NCBI RefSeq assembly: GCF_030409685.1
Contig: NZ_JAUFQJ010000024.1
Coordinates: forward strand, 682,001 to 746,000
DNA: 64,000 bases
Direction: 5' to 3'
From: Ferruginibacter paludis
GTDB lineage: Bacteria > Bacteroidota > Bacteroidia > Chitinophagales > Chitinophagaceae
Numbering within the stretch: position 1 is the stretch's first letter; each line of letters opens with the position of its first letter. The notes under the pieces are model-generated. The model made no database searches, was not told the DNA's origin, and saw only the letters and a program-made list of their open reading frames with translations. The position numbers and the translations under genes are program-made. Shown piece by piece: positions 23,491 to 32,569 of this stretch.

Positions 23491-25746
23491 ATGAAACCCA
23501 TTCATACTGCTGCCTGCATTGCATTATTTGTTTGTGCTTTTTTTTCCTGTCAACAACCTTTACCAACCGAAGAGCCGGCTCCCGAAAGGCCTGCTAAAAT
23601 AGTTCCCGATCCGTCGGCTGTTCCGTTGAGCCCCGAAGAAAGTTTACAAACCATGCACCTGCCACCCGGCTATCATATGGAGCTGGTAGCCAGTGAACCC
23701 GAAATTCAGGAACCCGTCGCCATGGTATGGGATGGCAATGGCGCCATGTATGTAGCCGAAATGCGCAGTTACATGCAGGATATTGATGGCACTGGCGAAC
23801 GCCTGCCCGTGTGTCGTATCACCAGGTTGGAAGATACCAACGGTGATGGAAAAATGGATAAGCACACGATATTTATCGACAGCCTGATTTTACCAAGGAT
23901 GATGCTGATGCTGGATGACCGGCTGGTAGTAAATGAAACCTACACCAACAATATGTACAGTTACCGCGATAAAAACGGCGATGGCGTAGCAGATGAAAAA
24001 ATACTGGTGTACCATAACGATGAACCCGACGAAGCCAACCTGGAACACCAGAAAAGCGGCCTGATCTGGAACATTGATAACTGGATTTACGTTACCCGCA
24101 ACCCCGTTCGCTTCCGCTATAATAATGGTATGCTGGTAGTGGACAGCCTCATAAGCCCGCCCAGCGGACAATGGGGATTAACGCAGGATAATTATGGCCG
24201 GCTGTTCTTTTCTTCAGCCGGGGGCGAAACGCCTGCACTGAATTTCCAGGAGAACCCGGCCTACGGAGAACTGGATTTAGACAATCAACGCGACAGCAGT
24301 TTTGATGCGGTATGGCCCATCATTGGCACGCCTGATGTACAAGGTGGCCAGGAAAGGTTGAGAGGCGACAGCACACTCAATCATTTTACTGCATCCTGCG
24401 GCCAAACCGTATTTCGCGGAGACCGACTGCCTGCAACTATGGTGAATGACCTCTTTATTTGTGAGCCCGTTGGCCGTTTGATCCGCAGGGCAAAATCTAC
24501 CTATGAAAAAGGAACCATGATACTGCACAATGCGTATGACAAACGAGAATTTCTTGCTTCAAGCGATATGAATTTCAGACCCGTTAATACCGCTACAGGA
24601 CCGGATGGTTGTTTATATATCGCCGACATGTACCATGGCATTATACAGGAAAGTGCCTGGACAAAACCCGACAGTTATATCCATCCCCAGATAAAACGAA
24701 AAAAGATGGATGAGAACATTAACCGCGGCCGTATTTATCGCGTGGTGCATGATGGTTACAAACCTGGCCCACAGCCTCATTTGCTCAAAGCAACCAATGC
24801 TGAACTGGTTGCCTATCTCTCCCATCCCAACGGCTGGTGGAGGGATAATGCGCAGAAATTACTGGTGATTCACGGGGATCAATCGGTAGTACCTGCATTG
24901 AAGAAAATTGCTTTAAACGAAAAGAGTTTTGGTGAAAAGCTGGCTTTCTGGAAAAAAGAGCCAGATGTCATAACAAGACTGCATGCCCTATGGACAATGG
25001 AAGGGCTGGGCGCCATTGACGAGCAAGCCGTATTAACCGCACTGGCTGATGACAATGCAGAAATCAGAAAGGCAGCGATGCGAATCAGCGAACCTTTTCT
25101 AAAGCAGGGCAACCACACCATAGCTACGAAACTGGAAAGCATGAAGGATGATAAAGACGCAGGCGTGCAGGTACAACTGGCTTTGTCGCTTCGGTACAGC
25201 AAAGAAGCAACGGCATCGGCTTTGCTAAAAACACTGCAAACCAGGGATACCACTAATGTATTACTCGTAAAAGTTGCGGAAAGAAGCCTGCAGGAAAAGG
25301 ATGAAGCCAACAGCGAACTAAGGGCCATCACCATGGGCATGGACGGGGAAGACCGCGACCTGGTGTACCATGGCGCCAGCTATTTTAAACAACTGTGCAT
25401 CACCTGCCATGGGCCTGAAGGAAAAGGTATTCCTTCTATGATAGCACCGCCACTGGCAGGTTCGGCAAGGGTTAACAGTGACAAAACCACCCTTATCAAT
25501 ATTTTGCTGCACGGATTAAAAGGGCCGATCGATGGAAAAAAATATCCTGACCAGATGTTATCGCAACAAGCCCAAACCGATGAATACATTGCTTCGGTAC
25601 TGAGTTATGTGCGCAACAGTTTTGGCAATAAATCTAAAGTAGTATTTGTGGATGAAGTAAAAGATGTAAGAGCAGCTACCAAAGACCGCACAACTCCGTG
25701 GACGTTGGAAGAATTAATGGCGATGCAGGCGGCGAAAAAGAAATAA
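23491..25746 (+). CDS. Secreted dehydrogenase-like lipoprotein with HEAT repeats and cytochrome c domain
   Basis: A 751-residue exported lipoprotein with lipobox ending FFSC at Cys20. Residues about 50-430 form a beta-propeller of the type named putative membrane-bound dehydrogenase (PQQ-dehydrogenase-like; MELVASEPEIQEPVAMVWD, then the Asp-rich DTNGDGKMDKHT and DKNGDGVADEK). HEAT-like alpha repeats follow (about 450-610), then a cytochrome c domain with haem site CITCHGPEGKG (Cys637-His641). This architecture is common in Planctomycetes and Bacteroidota, and is thought to oxidise sugars or alcohols in the periplasm, passing electrons to the haem. The ATG at 23491 fits the signal peptide. The substrate is unknown. 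Confidence 0.85.
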   Translation: MKPIHTAACIALFVCAFFSCQQPLPTEEPAPERPAKIVPDPSAVPLSPEESLQTMHLPPGYHMELVASEPEIQEPVAMVWDGNGAMYVAEMRSYMQDIDGTGERLPVCRITRLEDTNGDGKMDKHTIFIDSLILPRMMLMLDDRLVVNETYTNNMYSYRDKNGDGVADEKILVYHNDEPDEANLEHQKSGLIWNIDNWIYVTRNPVRFRYNNGMLVVDSLISPPSGQWGLTQDNYGRLFFSSAGGETPALNFQENPAYGELDLDNQRDSSFDAVWPIIGTPDVQGGQERLRGDSTLNHFTASCGQTVFRGDRLPATMVNDLFICEPVGRLIRRAKSTYEKGTMILHNAYDKREFLASSDMNFRPVNTATGPDGCLYIADMYHGIIQESAWTKPDSYIHPQIKRKKMDENINRGRIYRVVHDGYKPGPQPHLLKATNAELVAYLSHPNGWWRDNAQKLLVIHGDQSVVPALKKIALNEKSFGEKLAFWKKEPDVITRLHALWTMEGLGAIDEQAVLTALADDNAEIRKAAMRISEPFLKQGNHTIATKLESMKDDKDAGVQVQLALSLRYSKEATASALLKTLQTRDTTNVLLVKVAERSLQEKDEANSELRAITMGMDGEDRDLVYHGASYFKQLCITCHGPEGKGIPSMIAPPLAGSARVNSDKTTLINILLHGLKGPIDGKKYPDQMLSQQAQTDEYIASVLSYVRNSFGNKSKVVFVDEVKDVRAATKDRTTPWTLEELMAMQAAKKK

Positions 25747-25769
25747 AATAAGTGTTTCAAAGAATAACA

Positions 25770-25810
25770 ACTTCGGAGTGATTGTGCAAATGATCACCCC
25801 GAAGTATTTT
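25770..25810. terminator. Terminator hairpin between convergent genes
   Basis: ACTTCGGAGTGAT (25770-25782) pairs with ATCACCCCGAAGT (25793-25805), 12 of 13 bases, followed by ATTTT on the plus strand. It lies between the ends of the cytochrome c lipoprotein gene and the PhoPQ-related gene and probably serves both. Confidence 0.65.
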
Positions 25811-25854
25811 AAGCAGCCGTGGTAATTCTGACGATACCTTGCAAATCCTGATCT

Positions 25855-27213
25855 TTATAACAGCTCTTTTTCATCCGTCATAAATACCCTCGTACTTTCT
25901 GTATATTCACCACCATTGGCATCGCGGTATTTTAAATTCAGGTAGAAAGCACGATAGCCCTTTTCAGGAAATGCTTCGGTTACTTTTATCAGATGTTGGT
26001 TTTTAATGCCAAGGTTTTTCGAGTTCCATTTGTCATTGCGAAAATCCTTGTCCGGCGAATCGGCAGACCAGCAAATTACATCTGTTAGTTTATCGGCAGT
26101 TGCAGTGATTTTTACTTCAACACCGCTTTTTGTAGAACTGGTTTTCCATACACAGGTTGGATAAGCTTTTTTTGCGAGCGTTAGCCCGAAGAAGGAACTG
26201 AGACTTGCGAGTGCTTCTTTCTTGTCGCCCATATCGTGCCCTACATTAGCGATGTAATGCAATAAATTCTGCCCCGGAATACTGTCGTAATAATTTTTGA
26301 TATTGTCTATCGGCCAGTATTCATCATTCGTGCCCATAAAAATCATTTTGGGCATTCGCAGTGTTTTCCGGTACGAGTAAGGATCAATCATGGTAGTGAG
26401 TTCGTTTGCTTTTGCAGAACTTATATCCTGTGCAATACCCAGCTTTACATAGTCCTCAATCTGGATACTGTAATCGTTCCATACTTTTACCTGGTAGTTC
26501 ATACTGACCGGCATGTTCAGCATATCAATCACCATTGGGGCAATCGCTACTACGCGTGGGTCATTTGCACCGGTAAGCCAGGTAGTCCAGCCGCGTTTGG
26601 ATGCACCGGAAACAACAAACTGCTGTACATTTTTATTCAATTGCTTTTTGCAAAATTCCTGTACCGCATCCATGGCGTGGATGGCACTTTTAACCATCGG
26701 AAAAAGTAATGGCCAGCTATAATCGTGATCCTGTTTAAACTGGTGCAACGTAAATGAAATCAATGCATCTTCCACCAGTGTATCGTACAAGGGCTGATTG
26801 GGTGTTTGCTTTAAGATGGCAACAACAGCATTATTCTTAGTAGCCAAGTCGCTGAATCCAATCCTCAATGCATCATCTTTACCACTCCAATTCGGCAACC
26901 CTTTATCGTTAATGCTTCCTCCTGTAATAAACAATAAGGCCCCGGCGTGATTTATTTTCTGCGGTACAATAATACTCAATTCATGTCTCCACGTGTATTC
27001 CCGCCATTTTTGCGATGTAAGCAATAAGGTATACACGGTTGACTCTTTTATTTTAAAGGTCTCTTTAATTTCCCATTGGTAGGTTTTATCACCATTGTGT
27101 ATATAACTTTGCAAAGCAGTTGCGGGTGTGATGGCAGTTTGAGCAGTACTATTGACAGGCAATAACTGGATGACTGTACATCCCAGCAGCAATTTAAAAA
27201 TTAAATTCTTCAT
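25855..27213 (-). CDS. PhoPQ-activated pathogenicity-related family hydrolase
   Basis: A 452-residue secreted alpha/beta-hydrolase-like protein with a signal peptide (1-24, ending STAQ). The nucleophile elbow is VVSGASKRGWTTW, the family hallmark, with DPRVVAIAPMVIDMLN after it and a probable catalytic His in IANVGHDMGD. The family is named after PqaA of Salmonella; its substrate is unsettled, and in carbohydrate loci it may be an esterase. It is the last gene of the long minus-strand catabolic cluster, 85 bases after the DapA-like gene. Confidence 0.85.
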   Translation of the reverse strand: MKNLIFKLLLGCTVIQLLPVNSTAQTAITPATALQSYIHNGDKTYQWEIKETFKIKESTVYTLLLTSQKWREYTWRHELSIIVPQKINHAGALLFITGGSINDKGLPNWSGKDDALRIGFSDLATKNNAVVAILKQTPNQPLYDTLVEDALISFTLHQFKQDHDYSWPLLFPMVKSAIHAMDAVQEFCKKQLNKNVQQFVVSGASKRGWTTWLTGANDPRVVAIAPMVIDMLNMPVSMNYQVKVWNDYSIQIEDYVKLGIAQDISSAKANELTTMIDPYSYRKTLRMPKMIFMGTNDEYWPIDNIKNYYDSIPGQNLLHYIANVGHDMGDKKEALASLSSFFGLTLAKKAYPTCVWKTSSTKSGVEVKITATADKLTDVICWSADSPDKDFRNDKWNSKNLGIKNQHLIKVTEAFPEKGYRAFYLNLKYRDANGGEYTESTRVFMTDEKELL

Positions 27214-27298
27214 TTAATGCCTTGATTATGAGTATTTATAACGTGGTTGAAATTTAACGTTTATCCTTGCCGCAATTGGTGTTTTTTTTAAACTTCTA

Positions 27299-28378
27299 TT
27301 AAATCGTTGCAGGTTTTATCCCAATCCTGTCGCACCAGCCTACAAATATTTTATATACTTCATCCAGTGTTTTTCGCTGCTCTCCTGTTAATGGCGAACT
27401 AGCTGTACGCCCACTAATTTCAATTGGAACACCTCTTTTCTGCAAAAAATATTTAGCGCTTAAGGAATAGTTGGTTGAAATGATGTCTTCTGTTTTGGTA
27501 AGTTGTTCCTGGATAAATTGTACATCTGCCTGGCGATCCGGGTTGGTAGCATTGGCACAAATCCAGCTGATGATTTCCGGATAAAAATTGCCGCAAATAG
27601 CAGACATGCCTTTGGCGCCGGCCTGTAGCGAGTTGGTAGCGTTGGCAATACAGGCATCATAAAATTCCAGGCGGTTATTTTGTACCAGGTTAATTTTTGC
27701 CTTTACTTTATCAAAATCAATGGTGGTGTCTTTATGATAAATGAGGCGGTTGGTGCCGAGCAGGTATCTAAATACCTGCGGCGTAAGCACTCTTTTGTAT
27801 GGCGAAGGACATTCGTAGGTACCCGTAGGAATGTTATCTGTAAGGTTAAAGAACTTTTCAAATCCGGCAATCAGTGCATCATCATTTTCTTCCTTCTTGG
27901 CAAAGTGGCCGGTAATCAATATTACCGCGTTGATGCCGGTGTGATAAATCTGTTTGGTAAACTCCGCTTTATCGTTCATTGTCTCACCAAATGAACCTGT
28001 TGCCACTACTGATACAGCACCATTCACCCGTTTTGCCACGTGCCTTGTTAATGCCAATCTTTCTTCGGGGCTAAGGCTATACATTTCACTACTCAGGCAA
28101 TTGGCGAAAAGTCCCTTTGCTCCCGCAGCCAGGTAAAAATCAGTTAGCCGCGATAAGACATCAAAATCGATCTGTCCGTTCTGTTTATAAGGTGTGAGCA
28201 TTACCGGCACAAATTTTTTACCGCTTACAAACTCGTTGTTGTTGATGGGTAAAATGGGTTGTGCTTTGTCTTCAGCAAAAAGCTTTGTATTGATGCCACC
28301 GGTTAGGGCAACACCCAAGGTACCTGTGGCAAGGTTGGTTAAAAAACTTCTGCGTGAGGAGTTGTTTTTTTCTTTCAT
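27299..28378 (-). CDS. Exported dihydrodipicolinate synthase (DapA) family protein
   Basis: A 359-residue TIM-barrel aldolase/lyase-type protein. A twin-Arg-like leader (SSRRSFLTNLATGTLG) suggests export of a folded enzyme. The family Schiff-base lysine is probably in LIYHKDTTIDF, with the conserved Tyr in TGTYECPSPY. Family members cleave or form 2-keto-3-deoxy sugar acids or N-acetylneuraminate, not only dihydrodipicolinate. Its place among sugar oxidoreductases and a YhcH gene points to a sugar-acid aldolase role. I chose the ATG at 28378 over a TTG three codons upstream. A periplasmic location would be unusual for this family. Confidence 0.8.
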   Translation of the reverse strand: MKEKNNSSRRSFLTNLATGTLGVALTGGINTKLFAEDKAQPILPINNNEFVSGKKFVPVMLTPYKQNGQIDFDVLSRLTDFYLAAGAKGLFANCLSSEMYSLSPEERLALTRHVAKRVNGAVSVVATGSFGETMNDKAEFTKQIYHTGINAVILITGHFAKKEENDDALIAGFEKFFNLTDNIPTGTYECPSPYKRVLTPQVFRYLLGTNRLIYHKDTTIDFDKVKAKINLVQNNRLEFYDACIANATNSLQAGAKGMSAICGNFYPEIISWICANATNPDRQADVQFIQEQLTKTEDIISTNYSLSAKYFLQKRGVPIEISGRTASSPLTGEQRKTLDEVYKIFVGWCDRIGIKPATI

Positions 28379-28432
28379 GGTGGACAATAAATTTCTTTGT
28401 TACTGAGCGGCTTTTCTCATCAGCTGCTTAAA

Positions 28433-29041
28433 TTATTCTGCCTTGGCGACCAGTATTTTTATCACGATTTTTTTTACCACATCATAACCGTCTGCTTTAA
28501 TTGTCGGGCGATGGGCATCATTTGGAAAAAATAAAAAGAAAGTGCCGGGGTCTGTCGTGTAATAAGTTCCGTCCGCAATATAATTCATGGCATCGGGCGT
28601 ATAGGGTTTTGTAATGGTAGCCTTTGACGCATCTGCCACACCGATGATTTCTTTTCCTTTAATGATGTATTGCAGGTCGATGTATTTTTTGTGTGATTCC
28701 CATTTTACATCTTCCATTTTTTTACTGAGATCTTCCGTTATAGAAGCAAATACAGTATCTCCCAGGATGGGATATTTACCGGTTGCCATAGTGACCAGGT
28801 CGTGTGTTTTCATAAATCCAAAAGCAGCATCCCATAATTTTTTATTGGTATGATACGCTTCATAAAAAGCGGCTTTGTCAACAGACGAATGCGGCGAGAG
28901 CACAATACCGCCAGCCCATTCCCTTTGTGCAATCCATTGATCAATTTTTTTAGCTGAAACAGGCTTTGAAGATTGCTGGGCAAAGCTCCCAACAGCCATC
29001 ACACAAGCCATCAACAAGCAAACAATATTTTTATATCTCAT
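28433..29041 (-). CDS. YhcH/YjgK/YiaL family protein with signal peptide
   Basis: A 202-residue cupin-like protein of the YhcH family, found with sialic-acid and sugar-acid catabolism genes. The characteristic HKKYIDLQYIIKGKEIIGVA and FFLFFPNDAHRPTI motifs are present, the latter with the putative metal-binding His. Usual members are about 150 residues and cytoplasmic; this one has a signal peptide (1-22, ending GSFAQ) and a spacer. It lies 54 bases upstream of the DapA-like gene, which is also exported. A role as anomerase or isomerase of a sugar product is an inference. Confidence 0.85.
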   Translation of the reverse strand: MRYKNIVCLLMACVMAVGSFAQQSSKPVSAKKIDQWIAQREWAGGIVLSPHSSVDKAAFYEAYHTNKKLWDAAFGFMKTHDLVTMATGKYPILGDTVFASITEDLSKKMEDVKWESHKKYIDLQYIIKGKEIIGVADASKATITKPYTPDAMNYIADGTYYTTDPGTFFLFFPNDAHRPTIKADGYDVVKKIVIKILVAKAE

Positions 29042-29095
29042 GATAACATCTGAATTTAGAGCCCTTTTTTAAATTTTAACTTTTGAATTTAAATT

Positions 29096-29983
29096 TTACG
29101 AAGACCAGTACTGCTGCATTTTCTTCCGAACAAAAGCAACGCTTCTTTCCAACTGGTCCATACCATCCACGCCATCTTCAATGCTGATCCAGCTATTAAA
29201 ACCCTGCGCTTTTAAAATGGAGAAGATAGCATCATAATCATTCAGTCCCTTCCCGATTTCTCCATGGCTTAAACGCTTGGCATATCCTTGTGCACCAGCT
29301 TCTTCCCTGCGAAGGTCTTCCATCGTTCCTTCTTTAAGGTAACGATCGCTGGCGTGCATAGTCACCACACGGTGCGCTACCCGCCGCAACAATTCGATGG
29401 GATCTTCGCCTGCCAGGTAAGTATTGCTGGGGTCGTAGTTTACACCGAAGTAAGGATGATTAATTTTATCCACGAGTTTGCAAAATATATCCATCTTTTG
29501 TGCAAATTCAGGATACTCCCAAAAGTCATCTTTGTAATGATTTTCGATGATCAGGGTGACGTTCCTTTCCTGTGCATAAGGCAGACATTCTTCTATGCAA
29601 TCAGCAGCCAGTTGAACACCTTCATCAACGGAAAGTTCCGGCCGCTTTTGACCAGACAATACCCGGCAATAAGAGCCGCCGAGTGCATGGGTCATGTCGA
29701 TCCAGCGTTTTTGTTTTTCAATTTCATTTTTTCTGAAAGCAGCATCCCGGTGGGTAAAATCAGGCGAACAGCACATCATCGGAATGGTTTTTCCATGATC
29801 TTCCACCTGGCGCCGGAAGATGGGCCAATTCTTTTCGTCTTTCATTTCCAGGAAACCTGCATACCATTCCAGTCCGTCAATATCCAGCTTTGCTGCCAGC
29901 TCAATCCATTCTGAAACACGCATGCTTCCATCTTTACAAAGGGCTACCATAAAGGCTTTTGGAAACACCGCTAATTTGGGCAT
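29096..29983 (-). CDS. Sugar phosphate isomerase/epimerase (TIM barrel)
   Basis: A 295-residue cytoplasmic xylose-isomerase-like TIM-barrel protein. Metal-ligand candidates are the Glu in LIIENHYKDD, the Asp and His in GVNYDPSNTY and VTMHASDRY, and the Glu in SWISIEDGVDG. In glycoside-oxidising clusters of Bacteroidota such proteins can act on 3-keto sugars as epimerases or hydrolases. It follows the SDR gene by 12 bases, so is cotranscribed with it. The substrate is not determined. Confidence 0.85.
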   Translation of the reverse strand: MPKLAVFPKAFMVALCKDGSMRVSEWIELAAKLDIDGLEWYAGFLEMKDEKNWPIFRRQVEDHGKTIPMMCCSPDFTHRDAAFRKNEIEKQKRWIDMTHALGGSYCRVLSGQKRPELSVDEGVQLAADCIEECLPYAQERNVTLIIENHYKDDFWEYPEFAQKMDIFCKLVDKINHPYFGVNYDPSNTYLAGEDPIELLRRVAHRVVTMHASDRYLKEGTMEDLRREEAGAQGYAKRLSHGEIGKGLNDYDAIFSILKAQGFNSWISIEDGVDGMDQLERSVAFVRKKMQQYWSS

Positions 29984-29995
29984 AAGTACAATATT

Positions 29996-30793
29996 TTATT
30001 TTGATACAGGAATTGTGGTAGTGTCTTTAGGCGGGTTGCGGCCAATGAAAGGATATTGTTCCAGGTCCATCACCTGACCCGATACAGGACCGCTTTCATC
30101 GCTGAGCCAATACACGGCAGCGGCGGCAATTTCTTCCGGCTTCAGGATTCTTCCTGCAGGTGCGTATACCGAGGGAATATCCTTGTACCAGTCTTCCGCC
30201 AACCCGTGCTGTCGCTTGCGCAGTGTTTCTGTTTCAGTCAATACCCAGCCTGGGTTGATCTGGTTTATGCGGACACCATTTTCACGGTTGAGCGTATCTC
30301 CAAGGTTACGGGTCATGGTCATCAAGGCACCTTTTGACATGCTATAGGGCAACAGGTTTGGTTCGCCGCTATAGGCATTTACCGAGCCGATGTTCAACAC
30401 ACAACCTTTTGTTTTGGTAAGCTCAGGCAATGCCGCCTGCAACAATGCAAACGGTGCAATGGTATTTACTTCCAGCACCGTGCGCAAAAAAGCCAGGTCG
30501 GTGGTACTAATATTACCCGACACTACCATGGCCGCATTATTCACAACGGCATCTAGCTTGCCGAAAGTTTTAACAGCAACATCCACCAGGCGCTGCGGCG
30601 CTCCGGCAATGCTGATATCTTCTATATACATAACAGCCTTGTCGCCCAGTTGTGTTGCAACTGATTCGCCGCCTTCTTTATCCAAACCGTTGATCACTAC
30701 TTTTGCGCCTTCCGCCACACAGCGCAATGCAATGGCTTTGCCGATGCCGGTGGTACTGCCTGTTACAATAACTACTTTATCTTTTAACCGCAT
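29996..30793 (-). CDS. Short-chain dehydrogenase/reductase (SDR)
   Basis: A 265-residue classical SDR. The coenzyme motif is TGSTTGIGKAIA (about 11-22), NNAAM is the conserved stretch after the third strand, and the active site is a Ser in NIGSVNAYSG with Tyr-x3-Lys in PYSMSKGAL. The C-terminal sequence VSGQVMDLEQYPF is typical of sugar or polyol dehydrogenases. It is sandwiched between a zinc-type dehydrogenase (9 bases) and a TIM-barrel isomerase (12 bases), consistent with sugar or sugar-acid oxidation/reduction. Confidence 0.9.
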   Translation of the reverse strand: MRLKDKVVIVTGSTTGIGKAIALRCVAEGAKVVINGLDKEGGESVATQLGDKAVMYIEDISIAGAPQRLVDVAVKTFGKLDAVVNNAAMVVSGNISTTDLAFLRTVLEVNTIAPFALLQAALPELTKTKGCVLNIGSVNAYSGEPNLLPYSMSKGALMTMTRNLGDTLNRENGVRINQINPGWVLTETETLRKRQHGLAEDWYKDIPSVYAPAGRILKPEEIAAAAVYWLSDESGPVSGQVMDLEQYPFIGRNPPKDTTTIPVSK

Positions 30794-30802
30794 GCTGAAA
30801 CT

Positions 30803-31828
30803 TTATACTGGTTTTAAAACACTTTTTACAATTTCGCCTTTGTGCATTTTTTCAAAAGCCGTGTGCCATTCGGTTACAGGCCATACGCCACCAATGATGG
30901 GTTTTACATCTAACTGACCGCTGGCCAGTAAGGCAAGTACTCGTTCCCACATCGGCCAGTTATGACTAAAACTGCCCTGCAAACGGATATTTTTTTGTAC
31001 AAGCGGATCAAGATTAAAACCTAATGGTTGTGGTCCCCAACCTACTTTGGTAATTTTTCCATTTGGCCTTACCAGCTGCATGGCAATTTTTAACGTGATG
31101 CTGGCACCTGCCGCGTCTATTACGCAATCAGCGCCCAATCCATCTCTTTTAAACGCCCATTCTGTAGCATCGCCAATGATAGCTTCGCAGCCATATTGTT
31201 TGGCAATATCCAGGCGATGCCTGTCTGCCTCCAAGCCTACAATGGCTACCTGTGCGCCACACAATCTTGCCATGGCCGCACATAAAATTCCAATGGTTCC
31301 TGGACCCAATACAATCACGCGGTCGCCGGGTTTTAAGCCGGTATTTTCTACTACTGCACTATAAGCAACGCAGCAAGGTTCTGTTAAACAAGCATGTTCA
31401 AAAGGAATCTGGTCGGGCACTTTATGGAGGCATCTTGCAGGTACACGAACATACTTTGTCATGGCGCCGTTTACGCCGTAGCCAAAACCTTTTCTTGTCG
31501 GGTCAAGATTGTACAACCCAATTCTTGACATAGGATTGTTGACGTCAATTACGGCGGCGGTTTCGCTCACTACGCGATCGCCTTCCTTCCAACCTTTCAC
31601 CTTGCCGCCAAGGGCAATGATATGGCCGCCAAATTCATGACCCAGTACTACAGGATAATTTACAGGCCAGCTATGGTCTGCAGTCCATTGGTGCAGGTCG
31701 CTTCCGCAAACCCCAACGTTGGCTACTTCCAGCAGCACATCTTCATCACCAATGGTAGGCTGTTCTATTTCTCTGATTTCTACTGAACCTTTTTCAGGCG
31801 CAAAATTTACAACAGCGGCTGATTTCAT
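30803..31828 (-). CDS. Zinc-type medium-chain dehydrogenase (threonine/sorbitol dehydrogenase-like)
   Basis: A 341-residue NAD(P)-dependent dehydrogenase. The catalytic zinc site is visible in CGSDLH, GHEFGGH and the Glu of TEPCCVAYS, and the coenzyme motif is VLGPGTIGILCAA. The loop that usually carries four structural-zinc cysteines is cysteine-free (VSETAAVIDVNNPMSRIG), so only one zinc is expected. It is preceded by an HPS-like gene (11 bases) and followed by an SDR gene (9 bases). A polyol or sugar-acid substrate is likely from context. Confidence 0.87.
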   Translation of the reverse strand: MKSAAVVNFAPEKGSVEIREIEQPTIGDEDVLLEVANVGVCGSDLHQWTADHSWPVNYPVVLGHEFGGHIIALGGKVKGWKEGDRVVSETAAVIDVNNPMSRIGLYNLDPTRKGFGYGVNGAMTKYVRVPARCLHKVPDQIPFEHACLTEPCCVAYSAVVENTGLKPGDRVIVLGPGTIGILCAAMARLCGAQVAIVGLEADRHRLDIAKQYGCEAIIGDATEWAFKRDGLGADCVIDAAGASITLKIAMQLVRPNGKITKVGWGPQPLGFNLDPLVQKNIRLQGSFSHNWPMWERVLALLASGQLDVKPIIGGVWPVTEWHTAFEKMHKGEIVKSVLKPV

Positions 31829-31839
31829 TTTCTTCTATT

Positions 31840-32532
31840 TTAGTTTGTTTTATAAGAATGGATTTTTTCGCAGATGAGGCGCAAGGAACTTTCCAAATCG
31901 CCACCTGCTGTTTTGAAACTATCTCCGTCAATGGTTAAGGGTGCTCCCAAAACTACCAGCGGCGCTCCATATTCCGGACATTGGATGGCTTGCTCCAGGC
32001 TAAGTCCGCCAACGGCTTGCACCGGAATTTTCACCGCATTCACCACTTCGCGAAGCTGATCCAGCGGACTTGGCATACGTAAACCCCTGGCGGCAATACC
32101 GCGGCGTTCGTCGTAACCAATGTGGTGAATTACATAATCACAACCCAGGTCTTCCAGCCATTTGGCTGCTGCAACCATGTCTTCGCAACCAAGGTTATCG
32201 CCCATTACCTGGATACCAAAATCACGTCCCGCATTGACGACGCATTTAATCGTTTCTTCATGAGCCCTTGCCATTACCACCACATGGGTGGCGCCGGCCT
32301 TTGCCATCATCTCAGCTTCCAGGTAGCCCCCATCCATTGTTTTTAAATCGGCAACAATCGGTATTCCGGGAAAGGCTTCCCTTAATTTTCTTACACCGTG
32401 CAAGCCTTCCGCTAAAATCAGCGGCGTGCCTGCTTCCAGCCAGTCCACCCCCGCCCGCATGGCCATGGCTGCAGTTTCCAGCGCTTCGTCAATATTGGTG
32501 AGGTCTAAAGATATTTGAACAATTGGTTTCAT
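31840..32532 (-). CDS. Hexulose-6-phosphate synthase-like protein (OMPDC superfamily)
   Basis: A 230-residue TIM-barrel protein of the HUMPS/OMP-decarboxylase superfamily. The signature Asp-x-Lys-x-x-Asp is seen in IVADLKTMDGG, and the start ISLDLTNIDEALETA with EAGTPLILAEGL matches 3-hexulose-6-phosphate synthase more than 3-keto-L-gulonate-6-phosphate decarboxylase. Its usual partner, 6-phospho-3-hexuloisomerase, is absent, as is any sugar kinase in this cluster. It could therefore act as a decarboxylase or aldolase on another keto sugar phosphate. It is tightly linked to two dehydrogenases. Confidence 0.8.
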   Translation of the reverse strand: MKPIVQISLDLTNIDEALETAAMAMRAGVDWLEAGTPLILAEGLHGVRKLREAFPGIPIVADLKTMDGGYLEAEMMAKAGATHVVVMARAHEETIKCVVNAGRDFGIQVMGDNLGCEDMVAAAKWLEDLGCDYVIHHIGYDERRGIAARGLRMPSPLDQLREVVNAVKIPVQAVGGLSLEQAIQCPEYGAPLVVLGAPLTIDGDSFKTAGGDLESSLRLICEKIHSYKTN

Positions 32533-32569
32533 TATACTACTAATTTATTTTAGGATTTCATTTTTACCT

